Shown: positions 27,897 to 39,875, counted from the stretch's first letter. The stretch: 64,000 bases of DNA from Mycoplasmopsis caviae (GCF_024498215.1 NZ_CP101806.1:806001-870000); one strand, 5' to 3'. Made by a program: numbers and translations. Notes: generated from the sequence alone by a model not told the origin.

Positions 27897-29906
27897 TTAT
27901 TCATTGCTAACTTTATTGCTGCCTGCTTGTAATTCAAGAATAATATCACGAAGTTCAATAGCTCTCTCATAATCAAGTTCTTTTGCTGCTTGATTCATTT
28001 GTTCTCGTAGTTTTTTGATCAATTCTTCCTTGGCTTGTTTGCTACTTTTTGACTGATTTCTTTTCTCATTTTTAAAAAAGAATTCAATTTCACCACTAAT
28101 ACCCTCGCCAACTAGTGGCTCTGGAATTGGTTTACTAATTGTTTTAGGAACAATATTGTGCTCCTTATTATATGCTATTTGCATAGCACGCTTAATCTCA
28201 TTATCTTCAATACACTCTTGCATACTTTTAGTTACTTTATCACCGTAAAAAATAACTCGCCCGTTAGCGTTACGTGCTGCACGACCACTAATCTGAATAA
28301 GACTTTTTGTTGAACGCATAAAGCCTTCTTTATCAGCATCCAGCACTATAATTAAACTTACTTCAGGTAAGTCAACACCTTCACGTAATAAGTTGATTCC
28401 AATAACACAATCATAAACGCCTTTTCGCAGTTTTCTTAAAATTTCATTACGTTCAAAAGTGTTATGTTCTGAGTGAATATAAGCTATTTTTTGTCCTCTT
28501 TCCAAATAGTGTCTGCTTAATTCTTCTGAAAGTCTTTTTGTCGTTGTTAAAATTAATGTACGCTCATTTTTCTCTTTTTGTTTTTGCAGTTCATCAAAAA
28601 TATCTTCAACTTGATTTTTGCTGCTTCTTACTTCAATTTTAGGATCAAGCAACCCCGTTGGACGTACATATAATTTAGTTAACAATCCATAGGTTTTGTT
28701 TAATTCATAATCGTCTGGTGTAGCTGAAATATAGATTGTTTGAAAGTTAAATTGACTTTCAAACTCACTAAATTTTAGGGGTCGATTATCTAGTGCACTA
28801 GGAAGTCTAAAACCATAGTCAACAAGGTTCTTTTTTCGTGAATAATCCCCTGCATACATACCATTTAATTGTGGAATCATCATATGGCTTTCATCAATAA
28901 TCAAAAGTGGATTTTTGCCACTAAAATAGTCCAACAAAGTATAAGGTCGCTCACCCTCTTTACGTCTATCCATAAAGCGAGCATAGTTTTCAATTCCTGG
29001 GCAAATACCAAATTCTCTTAAACTATCAACATCCTTTTCAACTCGCTCTTTGATTCTTTGTGCTTCAATTAATTGATTATTTGATTCAAAATATTTAATT
29101 CTCTCTTCGAGTTCTTCTAAAATTTTTTCACATGCCTCATTGATAACACTACGATCAACTGTATAAGCATCTCCTGGGAAAATTGTATATTGTTTATGGT
29201 GCTCAATTATCTCCTTAGTTAATGGATGACAAGTAGTAATTGAGTCAATTTCATCGCCAAAAAAATCAATGCGAATTAAATATTGATCACTGTGAGCTGG
29301 TTGAATATAAACGGCATCACCTTTTGAACTAAATGAACCAAGTTCAAGATCAATTTGATTACGCTTATAATTTCGTTGAACCAGTTTTTTAAAAAATTCA
29401 TCTCTTTTAATTTGCATCCCTACTTCAATAACAAAAACAGATGCATAGTATTCGCTTGGATTAAGAGCACCATAAATAGCAGAAACTGATGCTACAACTA
29501 TAGTATCATTTCTTGACATTAGTGAATTCATTGCTGACATTCGCATTGCATCTAATTCCTTATTACCTTGAGACACTTTATCAATATATGTATCTGAGGA
29601 TGGTATATAAGCTTCAGGGCGATAGTAGTCAAAATAAGAAACATAATATTCAACATTATTGTGCGGAAAAAAGCCCTTAAGTTCACTATAGAGTTGTGAA
29701 GCAAGGGTTTTATTGTGGCTAAGAACTAGAACGGGGCGATCAAATTCCTTGATAACATTAGCAATAGTAAAGGTTTTTCCACTGCCAGTTACCCCTTTAA
29801 GTACTTGATGCTTCATATTTGCTTTAATATTTTCAACTAGTTCGCTAATGGCTTGTGGTTGGTGGCCTGCTGGTTGATATGATGAAGATAACTTATAAAT
29901 TGACAT
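27897..29906 (-). CDS. uvrB: Excinuclease ABC subunit B
   Basis: 669 aa without internal TGA. Helicase-like fold with Walker A GVTGSGKT (38-45), the beta-hairpin [20 protein letters not shown]-type region that clamps DNA, DESHMM (motif II), the helicase motif [24 protein letters not shown] (motif VI), and a C-terminal UVR domain ([13 protein letters not shown]) for UvrC contact. It verifies damage and recruits UvrC. There is no SD; TATAAT ends 8 nt before the ATG, so its mRNA is probably leaderless. uvrA follows downstream. Confidence 0.98.
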   Translation of the reverse strand: MSIYKLSSSYQPAGHQPQAISELVENIKANMKHQVLKGVTGSGKTFTIANVIKEFDRPVLVLSHNKTLASQLYSELKGFFPHNNVEYYVSYFDYYRPEAYIPSSDTYIDKVSQGNKELDAMRMSAMNSLMSRNDTIVVASVSAIYGALNPSEYYASVFVIEVGMQIKRDEFFKKLVQRNYKRNQIDLELGSFSSKGDAVYIQPAHSDQYLIRIDFFGDEIDSITTCHPLTKEIIEHHKQYTIFPGDAYTVDRSVINEACEKILEELEERIKYFESNNQLIEAQRIKERVEKDVDSLREFGICPGIENYARFMDRRKEGERPYTLLDYFSGKNPLLIIDESHMMIPQLNGMYAGDYSRKKNLVDYGFRLPSALDNRPLKFSEFESQFNFQTIYISATPDDYELNKTYGLLTKLYVRPTGLLDPKIEVRSSKNQVEDIFDELQKQKEKNERTLILTTTKRLSEELSRHYLERGQKIAYIHSEHNTFERNEILRKLRKGVYDCVIGINLLREGVDLPEVSLIIVLDADKEGFMRSTKSLIQISGRAARNANGRVIFYGDKVTKSMQECIEDNEIKRAMQIAYNKEHNIVPKTISKPIPEPLVGEGISGEIEFFFKNEKRNQSKSSKQAKEELIKKLREQMNQAAKELDYERAIELRDIILELQAGSNKVSNE

Positions 29907-29914
29907 ATGTTTAA

Positions 29915-29920
29915 ATTATA
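29915..29920 (-). promoter_or_regulatory. -10 box of uvrB (leaderless)
   Basis: TATAAT on the minus strand, 8 nt from the ATG with no SD between. Transcription would start at or next to the initiation codon. Confidence 0.5.
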
Positions 29921-29998
29921 AACATAAATAAGAATTATTAATTTAGGTTACATTATTTTTTGAACTTGGTGCACACTTGCCTTGAGTTGACAAATAAA

Positions 29999-30019
29999 AC
30001 AAGCACAGTGTGTGCTTGT
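29999..30019 (-). terminator. Terminator of the nuclease gene
   Basis: A perfect 9-bp stem ACAAGCACA / TGTGCTTGT followed on the minus strand by TTTATTTG, 6 nt past the stop. Confidence 0.8.
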
Positions 30020-30024
30020 AAATA

Positions 30025-31293
30025 TTATTGATTTAGGCCTGTCATAATTCCATGGTTTTCAAAAACCTTATTGTTATTTCCTCAAATTAGATCAGTTAGT
30101 TCAGGATAATCACTAAATGGGTTTCTAAGGCCACCATAATGACTAGCTATTGCATTGTTACGTTCAATATCAATAATATCAATTTGGTCTTTAATTGACC
30201 ATTGAGAATAAACGCTTAAGAAGTGTTGTTTTACATATGGAAATGAACTTCTATTAAATACTTTATCACCTTGAGCATGACTAACTAAACTATTAATATG
30301 AGTTATAGCAAAATAGAAATAAGCACGAGCAATGTCACCTTTAAAGGCATCAATTGGTTCACAGGCAGTAGAACTAATTTTGGTTCCATTTAAGCTTGTT
30401 CGAGAAGGCCTGCTAACGTTATCATGTGGTAAGTTTCCACGAAGTGCATTGACCTTAATATCTGTTGGTCATATAAAGTGAGCATCATTTCTAGCAGGTT
30501 GTTTTTTAGCAAATCATGATTGCGGAATTAAGTGTTCTCGATTAAAACCGTCTCCTTCGCTTCTTCCGCCTTTATGTTTTTTGCTTCAAGTAAAAGTATA
30601 TGGGTCATCACCATTTGGATTTTCAGAATAAATGTCTAAAATTGTGCCATCTTTTTCAAAATATTTATCAATGAAGCAGTCTTGGTAAACTGTGTAAAGA
30701 TAGTCATAACCTTTAATATTATTAATTCTACTTTGTTGATTTCCTAATAGTGCTATAAACAATTCCTCGCCTTTTAATCCTTGAAGTGATGAGTAGTAGT
30801 TATTTGATGAATCATATATGTATTTGCCAACTACTTTTACCGCATTATTTGGCTGAGCAGGTGTATTAGTTTCACCAGGATTTACTGGTGGATTATTTGG
30901 TTGACCTGGTGTATTGGTCCCTAAATTAATTACAAAAATACTTGTTTTTAAATAAGTTGTTTTATAGGTTTTTGTGTCAAATAGTTCATAATTCAGTGTT
31001 AACAATTTTGTTGCCGGATCATATGAAGTCTTAATATTTTTTACTTCTTCTCAAATTGCTTTACCTTCAAAATTAAATCATTCAGCCTTTGGTTTTGAGA
31101 ACTGATTAATCTTCGTAGTTAAATCAATAACAGGCTTAACATTAATATCTCTATATTGTTTAATAATATCATCTTGCTTAGTTTCGCGATCTCGCTTTAC
31201 TAATGATGTAGATATTGCTAATGCTGAAAATAATGCACCAGTAACAATAATGTTTGCACCAACCACGATACCAATTTTTGTTTTAGTTCTCAT
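30025..31293 (-). CDS. Membrane-anchored EndA/endonuclease I-type nuclease
   Basis: 422 aa. N-terminal signal anchor (KIGIVVGANIIVTGALFSALAIS, no lipobox Cys). Then a beta-type region, a Pro/Asn-rich linker at about residues 125-150 with NTPGQPNN/NTPAQPNN repeats, and a C-terminal endonuclease I (EndA/NucM) domain: GFNREHLIPQSWF with catalytic His254, and DIERNNAIASHYGG with metal-binding Glu/Asn. Such surface nucleases give mycoplasmas nucleotides from host DNA, since they cannot make them de novo. The SD is an unusual G-rich AAAGGGGGTG; a TATAAT box lies 41 nt before the ATG. Divergent from the lipoprotein gene. Confidence 0.88.
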
Positions 31294-31334
31294 CTATTGC
31301 ACCCCCTTTACTTTACTTAATTACTTACTTAAAA

Positions 31335-31340
31335 ATTATA
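31335..31340 (-). promoter_or_regulatory. -10 box of the nuclease gene
   Basis: TATAAT on the minus strand, 41 nt before the start codon, in the divergent region shared with the lipoprotein gene. TTAC repeats lie between it and the RBS. Confidence 0.45.
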
Positions 31341-31521
31341 TATTTTTCTATCATAAAAAGTCTTTTTGCAAAGAATAAAAATTTGCTCACTAAATAAGAA
31401 TAATTCCCAAAAATTCTGTTTTATAGCATACTAGGATTAAAAAGTTAAAATGTTAATATTTTTGTTTCTTATGAGAAAAAAAGGTTTTTTTTCACTACTG
31501 CAAAAAGTTTTTTTATTATTT

Positions 31522-31527
31522 TATAAT
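31522..31527 (+). promoter_or_regulatory. -10 box of the lipoprotein gene with upstream T tracts
   Basis: TATAAT 36 nt before the lipoprotein ATG. Runs of eight T (31485-31492) and seven T lie directly upstream where a -35 would be. Homopolymer length changes at this position are a known phase-variation device for mycoplasma lipoproteins; here it is only a possibility. Confidence 0.4.
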
Positions 31528-31563
31528 AAGTATATAAGAATAATTTATAAAGAGGGGGTTTTA

Positions 31564-34236
31564 ATGAAAAATAAAATTAAATTGAGTCTAATTTTTACTA
31601 CAATTAGTGCTGGTACTTTACCATTAGCATCCTGCTATGGTACTGATAAAAAAGAAGAAGAAATAAAAGCACAAGATGACTTTAGACTTAAGTCAATTGC
31701 TAATATTAATAACGCTGTTTTTGATCAAGGACAAAAAGTTTATAAAATTAGCAACACTACTAAAGTAGCTAGTGAAATTGAGAAAGAACATATAAAATGA
31801 GAAAGTGTAAGTGGTAAATATTCTTACACAATTGACAAGTTAGATGCTAATGATTCAAAAGGTGAATTAGAAATTTTTCTTACGCAGAAAAAAGGTACAA
31901 GCGAAATTTCTAAATTCACTATTAGATTTCAAGGATTTTATGTTGACAAATTTGACGAAAAGCTCAATTTTATAGAGAGTTTTGACTTAAAAGAAAAAGA
32001 GAAGTACACTGTTAAAGAATATGTTGCTAAATTTGATAATCTGCAAAAATTACAATCAAATTTAGTATTAAAGACTTCAAATAATAAAGATTTAAACACA
32101 TTTCTTAATGAATATGAAGTTTCAATTAAAAGCATAACAATTGAAGAAATTAGTACATTTGATGGTGAAGCAAATTTAAAAGTTACATTTGAAAACAAAA
32201 CTAAATCAAAAACAAAAGAGATTGTTTACAAATTAGTTGGTTTTAAAAAAGAAATTCAAACACTCGAAAAGGTTTTAAAATCTATTTTTGACAGAATTGA
32301 TGTTTTAGAGGATAAAAAGAATTCAAATGTGTTTAACTATCAAATTAGCGATTTAAGATATTTTAAAAATAATCTATTGGTTGATGCTACACAAGAATTT
32401 GCTAAAAAAGGTATTATAGTAAAACAAAAAGAGACTGATTCTTCATCATATGAAACTGATGCTTTTGCTGGTATGTTGAAAGTTAATATAACTTTTGGTT
32501 GAAGTGATCTAAATAAAAGCGAAACGTTTACTTGAAGTGAAATTGTTGAAGGATTTAAAGAAATTAAAAATAATACAGAACTAGAAAATTCCTTTAATGT
32601 TGATCTAAAAGAAAAATCAAATAAAACCGCTCAAGAATATGCAAATAATTTTAATGCACTTGATGATGCACAAAAAGAAGCACACATTGAATTCACAAAT
32701 CCAGAATATCAAAATAGTTTTGCTAAACTTAAATCTGAAGAAGCAATTGAAAGTTTAAAATTCGAAATTAAGGTAATTGATAATTTCTTAGGCAAAGTTG
32801 AACTAATAATTAAATGACAACAATGAAAACAATTACCATATACCTGCAAAAAAATAATAGTTGGTTTTGTTCAAAAGGAATCGATTGAACAAATAATGAA
32901 TAAGGTAACTAACGTTAACCTTAGTGATAAAGAAACAAAAACTGTTGAAGAATACATAAGTGAAAACAAGGACAACCTAACTAATAAGATAACTGCTACC
33001 ACTCCAGACTCAAGCACATTAGTTGATTATTTAACCTCAAAAAAAGTCAAAATTGACAAACATGAATTAATTAATATCAATCCTGTTGAAGGTGTTGCTA
33101 AATTGAAATTAACTTTGAGTTACCTTGACAAAAGCCAAGAGGGTGCTGTAATTGAATATACAATTAGTGGATTTAAAAAAGTTAATTCATTGAATGATGA
33201 CAGATTTAAAAACTTAATTAACTCATTAGAAATCATAAACAGTCCAAACAACTACTATGGCGATTTTGTAAAAGAAATTAGTCTTCTTAAATTACAATAT
33301 ACAAACCCAGATAATAATAAAAAAGAAGACTTCAATGAAGAAAATCTCAAGAAGTTAAATATTAGTCAAATTGATTTTACTCAAAATCTTTATGAAGTTA
33401 AGCAAATTGAAAACAAACACAAAATAGTTGTAAATGTTAAATATACTATCAGCGGTTCTGGTGAAACAAAATCAGTTGAACTTGTCTTAAAAGAGGGAAC
33501 TTTCGGTTATAATTCTCAAACTTTTGTTGAAGAAATTAAGGCAAGCCTTGATGCTAACTTCGATCCAGAAACAGTTAAAGATAGTGATCTAAAATATGAC
33601 CAAAGTAAAAAAGATAAAGAAACAACAACTAATTCTTTATTCAAATTTGTTTCAGTTCAAATAGATTGACCTAAACAAGATAGTTATAAAAAAGATCTTC
33701 AAAGTAAAGGACAAGTTAGAGTTAAATATATCTTTATAAATAGTGAAACAAATAAAGAATATGAAGTGCATGACATTATCGAAGGTGGTAAAAAGAAACC
33801 TAAAACAACGGATGTTGATGTTGAAAAGTTAAAAGAGTTAGCACAAAATAACACTATATTCACTATTGATAAGACTCATTCAAATTACAGTTCAGATATT
33901 GAAGCAATTAAAAAAATGATCGGGACAGATGGAAAGGGCAAAAATAGACTAGATCAAGTAAATAATAAAAACAAGTTCCAACTTAGAAAAGGAAGTAAAA
34001 ATAATGGAACAGTGCTTGAGTCTATTAAACTAAGTGAAGATGCTTGAAAATGTTTTACAACTAAGAAGAAAATAAATGATTTTATTGCTTCTCCAAGTAG
34101 ATTTAACACAGGTCATAAAGCAGGAATATCTAAGTATATGTGTTTCGGCTTAGATAATAGTGGAAAATTAGTAATAATGTTCTCAATTGTTGATGTTGAA
34201 GGTAATAGAACAGATTATCAAATGCCAGTTGAGTAG
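31564..34236 (+). CDS. Repeat-containing surface lipoprotein (lipoprotein-17 type)
   Basis: 890 aa with TGA Trp codons. Signal peptide and lipobox LPLASC (Cys24). The mature part is very Lys/Glu/Asn-rich and is built of about 100-residue units. Each has a strand pattern such as G-x-A-K-L-K-x-T-x-x-Y followed by an (I/V)xGFKK-type end: KLVGFKKE (about 32230), IVEGFKEI (32550), IVGFVQKE (32860), ISGFKKVN (33175). This matches the plan of mycoplasma lipoprotein-17-related variable surface domains. Function unknown; probably surface exposed. RBS GAGGGGG. A hairpin terminator follows. Confidence 0.8.
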
Positions 34237-34238
34237 TT

Positions 34239-34267
34239 AAAATAGTCGCTGTAAAAGTGGCTATTTT
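34239..34267 (+). terminator. Terminator of the lipoprotein gene
   Basis: AAAATAGTCGC / GTGGCTATTTT (11 pairs including two wobble pairs) with further T, 3 nt after the stop. Confidence 0.75.
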
Positions 34268-34363
34268 TTCTAAAATACTATAAAAAAGCATTATTAGTAA
34301 AATAGTTAGGCAATTAATTTCATGTGCTAAATGCAAAAAATTTTAATAATATTGTTTTTAGCA

Positions 34364-34369
34364 TATAAT
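34364..34369 (+). promoter_or_regulatory. -10 box of the DUF2188 gene
   Basis: TATAAT within GCATATAATT, 33 nt before the ATG at 34403; TTGTTT lies about 12 nt upstream of it, not well spaced. Confidence 0.5.
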
Positions 34370-34402
34370 TTATTTAATACTAATTTTAAGAAAGGATAAT
34401 TT

Positions 34403-34633
34403 ATGGCTGAGTCAAAAAATAATAAAGAAGCAACCATTTACCATGTAACACCAAAAGGTTTAGGGTGACAAGTTAAGGGTGTTGGTAATTCAAGACCAAC
34501 AAAAATTGTTAAAACCCAAAAAGAAGCAATTGAATTAGCAAATGAAATAGCAAAAAAACGTGGTGGTTCTGTATTAATTCACAAAACAACAGGTCGTGTT
34601 AGAGATTCAATTAGTTACAAGGACAAAAAATAA
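34403..34633 (+). CDS. DUF2188 domain protein
   Basis: 76 aa, invisible in the standard code because of a TGA Trp in GLGWQVKG. The sequence has the DUF2188 plan: a YHVTP strand, W-Q-V-K strand, a helix with TQKEAIELANEIAKK, then GGSVLIHKTTGRVRDSISY. Typical for this small family (60-80 aa). Its function is not established; the fold resembles small beta-alpha-beta nucleic-acid-associated domains. AAAGGAT precedes the ATG. Monocistronic between two terminators, convergent with yitT. Confidence 0.85.
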
Positions 34634-34647
34634 TTTCACTTAATAAT

Positions 34648-34672
34648 AAAAATCGGGAATAACCCGATTTTT
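34648..34672. terminator. Bidirectional terminator between DUF2188 and YitT genes
   Basis: AAAAATCGGG / CCCGATTTTT stem with a 5-nt loop; runs of T on the plus strand and A upstream allow use from both sides. It abuts the YitT stop codon at 34673. Confidence 0.85.
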
Positions 34673-35899
34673 TTAGTCTAATGAACTTTGATTAATGTTA
34701 GTGTCGCTTTGTTCTTGTTTATTATCTTTGTTTTTGCGTTCTCTACGTTCAAGTGTTTTAGTAAATAAACTCTTATAATTTTCAACAGAAACATAGAAAT
34801 ATCCATCTGCTTTTTTAAGGTCTGTAACTGTAAATAAAGCATTTTGGTCAAACTCGCGCACAATTTCAAGTAAGAGAGCTGCATCTAAATATAAACACAT
34901 TGTTAATAATACTTCCTGTTCTTGACCTGAATAACCACCTTTAACACTTAAGTGACTTGTTGCAAAGCGAACGTTCGTCAATGTATTAATTTTGTCTTGA
35001 ATTTGTGGAATCTTTGAAGAATAAATTTCAGCTTTAACAATTTTATATTTTGGAAATAAAACATTTAAGACAACACCATTTATTAAAACCATAATTATGC
35101 CAGCCACAAATGATGGATTAAAGAAATATTCAGGCTTAAATGCGTCTACTTTAAAACCACCGGTCGGTTTAGTTATTAATGGAATATATGTACCAATTAA
35201 ATTTGCTACTGTTAAAAATGCTAAATGAACAAATATAAATGTACCACCCACATCCTTAAATGTTTTGTGAGATCAATAAACACCAAGAACATCGCTTCCA
35301 CCTGTACTTGAACTAATTATCAATAGTGCAGCTGCAATTCCTGCTTGCAAGAATGCTCAAACCATTGCATAAACAAAGATAGTCAAATCACTAAATTGTG
35401 CTTTTTCTCATGTTAACTCTTCTGCTTTAATGTGTGTAAATATAAATCAACCATCGCTCCCTGGTATATAACCAATTATTAAACCGAAAATTGTGGCTGT
35501 TGACATAAATATTATTGTTAGAAAACCAAAACGTTTATTAATTTTTTTATAACCCAATATAAATAAAGGAATATTAGCAAGCAAGTTAATTATTCAAAAT
35601 AAAGAATTATAGACAATATTAGCAATCTTATCATTTATTATAAAATGCTTTGCAATTCTGGCTACTGATTGACAAAACGCGTCTAACCCAAGATTATAAA
35701 GGCCTGTTATTTGGACTAAGAGAAATTGGCCAATCCCAAAAATTAAACCAATTAAGACACTCAAGATCACTTGAACCCTAAGTTTTTTAACACGATATAA
35801 TGTCCCAAAATGCAAAAATGATTGTCTCACCTTTGATCTCTTGATTTCAACTTCAACTCTCTTGTCATTTTTGTTCTGTTCATTATTTGCGTTATTCAT
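34673..35899 (-). CDS. YitT family membrane protein
   Basis: 408 aa using the ATG at 35899; an upstream in-frame TTG at 35965 is less likely because the -10 TATAAT (35906-35911) lies between them. A charged N-terminal stretch (about 35 aa) precedes about five to six transmembrane helices (LSVLIGLIFGIGQFLLV, IINLLANIPLFILGY, LTIIFMSTATIFGLIIG, an ISSSTGGSDVLG loop typical of YitT, IFVHLAFLTVANLIG, VAGIIMVLINGVVLNVLF) and a cytoplasmic DUF2179-like domain (VLLTMCLYLDAALLLEIVREFDQNALFTV). YitT proteins are widespread; substrate unknown. Probably leaderless. Confidence 0.85.
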
Positions 35900-35905
35900 A
35901 TTTTT

Positions 35906-35911
35906 ATTATA
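35906..35911 (-). promoter_or_regulatory. -10 box of the YitT gene (leaderless)
   Basis: TATAAT on the minus strand, only 6 nt before ATG 35899, with no SD. It fixes the start choice. Confidence 0.5.
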
Positions 35912-35988
35912 TTTAAAAAATAATTTATATATATCAAAAAAACTATAAAATGGACGTTTTGACAACTTTTTGCATATTTTTACAAAAT

Positions 35989-36012
35989 AAAAAGTCCGTC
36001 TGCGGACTTTTT
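35989..36012 (-). terminator. secA terminator
   Basis: A perfect 10-bp stem AAAAAGTCCG / CGGACTTTTT, 46 nt after the secA stop, followed by TATTTT on the minus strand. Confidence 0.85.
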
Positions 36013-36058
36013 CGCCATTAAAGTTTTAACCTCAATGTCGGCTCAATGAAATTATAAA

Positions 36059-38584
36059 CTAATTATCATTATTGCTATCAATTTGTTTCTTAATATTATT
36101 ATACATTTCAAGAAGTTGTATTTCTTTGTCTTCAGGTGAAGTATTTTCATTAAAAATAATTGTGTTTTGAATTTGATCAAATAGCGGATCTTCTTGAACT
36201 TCAAGTGGAATAATTGATGGAACACCTAATCGATCATCAAATATTGTTTTTGTTACATCATAGGCTATGTTTTCAAGCATTTGATCAAATTTCCTGCTAC
36301 CTTCATCAGTATAAACCTGATAAGGATTCTTTTGAGAGTATTGAACAAGGTTTACATTAGATCGTAATTTATCCATTGTATCAATATGACTTTGTCAATA
36401 ACTATCAATTATTCTTAAAACAATATCTTTTTCATATCAGGCAATATACTCAAAATCTTCTCGTACATTTTCGCCAGCAATTGATTTTCATTTCTTATAA
36501 AATGAAATCAATTTATCAGCTAAAAAGTCTTTAATATCAGCATCATGAATCTTTTTAACCTCTTCATAAATCAATCGTTCTTTTGTACCTTGACCTAAGA
36601 AAACATTATTTATATAATCAGTAAATACTTGGTGCTTAAATAAACCATTTTTTTCTTTGAAATTAGGGTAATTGCTTAAAATTTGTGCTGTTTTCTTTAT
36701 CATTCTTTCAACAATAAATGAAACATCTTCATTAATCAAAATTAGGTCACGTTGTGCATAGAATAAGTCTCTTTGCTGTCTAATAACATCATCATAATGA
36801 AGAACACTTTTACGACTATCATAGTTAAAACCCTCAATTTTCTTTTGAGCTTGTTTAAAACCATGTAAAAGTGTTTTTGAAGTTATTTCTTTGTCGCCTT
36901 CTGATGCATAAGATTCCTTGAATTCTTCATAGTTAGAAAAACGTCTCATCAATTGATCATCAAGTGAAATATAAAACTTAGAAACACCAGGATCACCTTG
37001 ACGACCACTACGACCTCGTAATTGGTTGTCAATTCTTCTACTTTCTGCTCTATCGGTGCCAATTACATAGAGACCACCTAATTCAAGTGCTTCTTTACTT
37101 GGTTTAATATCAGTTCCACGGCCAGCCATATTTGTTGCAATTGTAATTGATTTAACTTGTCCAGCCTTTGAAATAATTTCAGCTTCTGATGCATTTTGCT
37201 TAGCATTCAAGACAGTGTGTGGAATATTTGCATTATATAAATATTTGTGAAGTATTTCACTATCTTCTATTTGTGCCGTACCAACTAAAACAGGTTGACC
37301 TTTTTCATAAAGTTCTTTAATTTTTTCAGTAACTGCTTTTCATTTTGCATCATATGATGCATAAATTGAATCATCTAAGTCTTGTCTAATTACTGGCTTA
37401 TTTGTTGGTACAACATTTACACGCATGTTGTAAATGTCAATAAACTCTTGTTCTTCAGTTTTTGCTGTACCTGTCATTCCACAAAGTTTATCAAACATAC
37501 GGAAAAAGTTTTGATATGTAATAGTAGCTAATGTTTTTGTTTCAAATTCAATTTCGACAATTTCTTTAGCTTGTATTGCTTGTTGTAGACCTTCAGAATA
37601 TGATCTACCTTCCATAACACGGCCTGTAAAAGCATCAACTAATTCAATTTTGCCATCTCTAACAATATATTCAACATTATCTCTCATTATTTTATGAGCT
37701 CTTAAGGCGTTTTGAACACGGTGAACTATTTCAGAGTTTTCAATGTCATAAAGGTTCTTAAAGTTGAAGAACTTATTTGCTTTTTCTATACCACTTGAAG
37801 TTAATGAAATTGCTTTTGTTTCTTCATCAATTTCATAATCCTTTTCATCTAGTGTTCGAACAAATTGATCGGCTGCATAATAAATGTTAGCATTAGAAAC
37901 CTTGCCGTTTGGTCCACTACTTCCACCACCTGAAATAATAAGAGGTGTCTTGGCCTCATCAATTAAAATTGAATCAGCCTCATCAATTAAGCAAAAGTGT
38001 AAACCACGTTGAACTTTTTCACTAAGAGATTGTGCCATATTATCACGTAAATAATCAAAACCTAATTCTGAGTGAACTGAATATGTTATATCACAATCAT
38101 AAGCTTTTCTTTTTAAATATGGATCCATTTGAGCTTTATTAACACCAACTGTCATGCCAAGAAAGTTGAATACTTGACCCATTTCTTCTGCGTCACGTTC
38201 AGTAAGATATTCATTAACTGTTGAAACAATTGCACCTTTACCTTCAAGAGCATTCAAATAAACTGGTGCAATAGAAGTAATTGTCTTACCTTCACCAGTT
38301 TTCATTTCTGCAATTGAACTTAAATCAAGTAGAACACCACCAATCATTTGCACATCAAAAGGTCTCTTACCTAAAACCCTTTTTGTGGCTTCTCGACAAA
38401 CCGCAAAAACCTCAGGTCTCATTCTTTCTAACGTTTCGCCCTCTGCAAGTCTTGTTTTAAATTGATGTGTTTTTTGTTTAAGTTCATCATCACTTAAACG
38501 AGAAATTAGTGGTTCAAATTGATTAATTTTTTTCAATGTTTTTTCTGCAATACGCATTTCAGTTGATTTAAAATTAAAACTCAT
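36059..38584 (-). CDS. secA: Preprotein translocase ATPase SecA
   Basis: 841 aa. Walker A MKTGEGKT (94-101), DEAD-type LIDEADSIL, NMAGRGTDIK and QLRGRSGRQGDPG (motifs V and VI), with the preprotein cross-linking region before. SecA drives secretion through SecYEG. It ends with a Gln/Asn/Asp tail and lacks the C-terminal zinc motif CxCxSGxxxxHC, as is usual in mycoplasmas. No SD; a TATAAA box lies 11 nt before the ATG, so a very short leader is likely. Confidence 0.98.
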
Positions 38585-38595
38585 AATATTTTAAT

Positions 38596-38601
38596 TTTAT
38601 A
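38596..38601 (-). promoter_or_regulatory. -10 box of secA
   Basis: TATAAA on the minus strand, 11 nt upstream of the secA ATG, with no SD in the gap. Confidence 0.4.
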
Positions 38602-38703
38602 CTAATATTAATAATTAATATTAATATTAATTATCTGTTACAAAATATGTTACAAAAATACGTAAATTTATTTGACCAAAAAGGTTGTTTTATAGGTAAA
38701 TAC

Positions 38704-38731
38704 AAAAAACCTGCACGTCTGCAAGTTTTTT
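38704..38731 (-). terminator. Terminator after the Pro/Gln-rich repeat gene
   Basis: An imperfect stem AAAAACxTGCA / TGCAxGTTTTT just past the stop at 38757; a half-formed TGTTTTATAG-core site (38686-38695) follows. Confidence 0.65.
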
Positions 38732-38756
38732 ATTATTTTTATTTATTTTGTTAAAT

Positions 38757-39875
38757 TTAACGTGGATTAAATCCATTAGGATTTTGCATGTTTGGGTCTG
38801 GGAACATACCTGATGATTGTTGTGGACCGTATGGGTTAGGTTGTTGTGGACCGAATTGTGGACCTCTTGGAGGAACATTGAACATACCAGTTGGTTGTTG
38901 TGGACCGTATGGGTTAGGTTGTGGTCCTCTTGGAGGAACATTGAACATACCAGTTGGTTGTTGTGGACCATATGGATTTGGTTGTGGTTGTGGTCCTCTT
39001 GGAGGAACATTGAACATACCTGTTGCTTGTGGATTTGGTTGTGGACCAAAAGATTGTTGTGGTTGTGTATTAAACATACCTGATGGTTGTTGTGGACCAT
39101 ATGGGTTTGGTTGTGGTCCTCTTGGAGGAACATTGAACATACCTGTTGCTTGTGGATTTGGTTGTGGGCCAAATGGTTGTTGAGGTTGTGCATTAAACAT
39201 ACCAGTTGGTTGTTGTGGACCATATGGATTTGGTTGTGGTTGTGGTTGTGGTTGTGGTCCTCTTGGAGGAACATTGAACATACCTGTTGCTTGTGGATTT
39301 GGTTGTTGGCCAAATGGTTGTTGTGGACCATATGGATCTGGTTGTGGTTGTGCAGAATAAGAACCTGTGTATTGTCCAGTTAAAGCAAATGTACGTGTTT
39401 GTGAACCTCATGCAGGATTGAATCCATAGCCATTAGCAGCTGAATAAGGATTGAACACTTCTTCTGGTTCAGGTGGATCCATTCTTCCATTCAATACTGA
39501 ACATCAAATTAGCATAAATGGAAAAATAACTATCGAAATTATAAAGAATACTTTCGCAGTCTTAAATGCTTGCTCACTTCTTCCTATTCATAATACTAAG
39601 AAATAAATCATCAATATTAATGTAATCAAGAAACCTCATGAACCAAAGAAAATTAAACAAACATAAGCTTCAATTTTCTTGCCTGAACCATCTTCAGGTT
39701 GTGCAAGGAAATATGACCCTAAAATAACAAATATGAGCATTAATGCCATAATTGGTCCAATTACACCAAAGTATCATCACTTTTTAGGCTGCACTAATGA
39801 TGCATTTCATTCGTTCGGTCTTCAGAATTTTGGGCTAGGTGTTTGATTCATATCAAAATCGTTGTAATAATTCAT
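38757..39875 (-). CDS. Membrane protein with Pro/Gln-rich tandem-repeat C-terminus
   Basis: 372 aa. A short N-terminus rich in Asn/Asp, then three hydrophobic helices (WYFGVIGPIMALMLIFVILG; CLIFFGSWGFLITLILMIYF; VFFIISIVIFPFMLIWC). The last about 200 residues alternate two repeat types: A, GMFNVPPRGPQ with variable PQ dipeptides then NPYGPQQPT (about 21 aa); and B, GMFNxQPQQxFGPQPNPQAT (20 aa), in the order A-B-A-B-A-A-A. No family recognised beyond the general plan of proline-rich cytoskeletal or adhesion-related mycoplasma proteins. The topology of the repeat arm (inside or outside) is not decided by the sequence. Repeat count is likely unstable. Confidence 0.75.
38810..39340. repeat. Coding tandem repeat (about 60-66 bp units)
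   Basis: Alternating near-identical units, each including TGGACC(G/A)TATGG and CCTCTTGGAGGAACATTGAA on the plus strand. Within type A units the short TTGTGG repeat varies in number. It encodes the Pro/Gln-rich arm on the minus strand. Confidence 0.9.

Noticed and set aside
38810-39340. Regularly spaced repeats that could suggest a CRISPR array.
   Set aside because: Repeats are in-frame coding units, contiguous, with no unique spacers and no cas genes nearby.
38788-39383. Cys/Gly-rich open frames on the plus strand.
   Set aside because: They are the antisense of the Pro/Gln-rich tandem repeats; they have no RBS and the minus-strand frame has membrane helices and an RBS.
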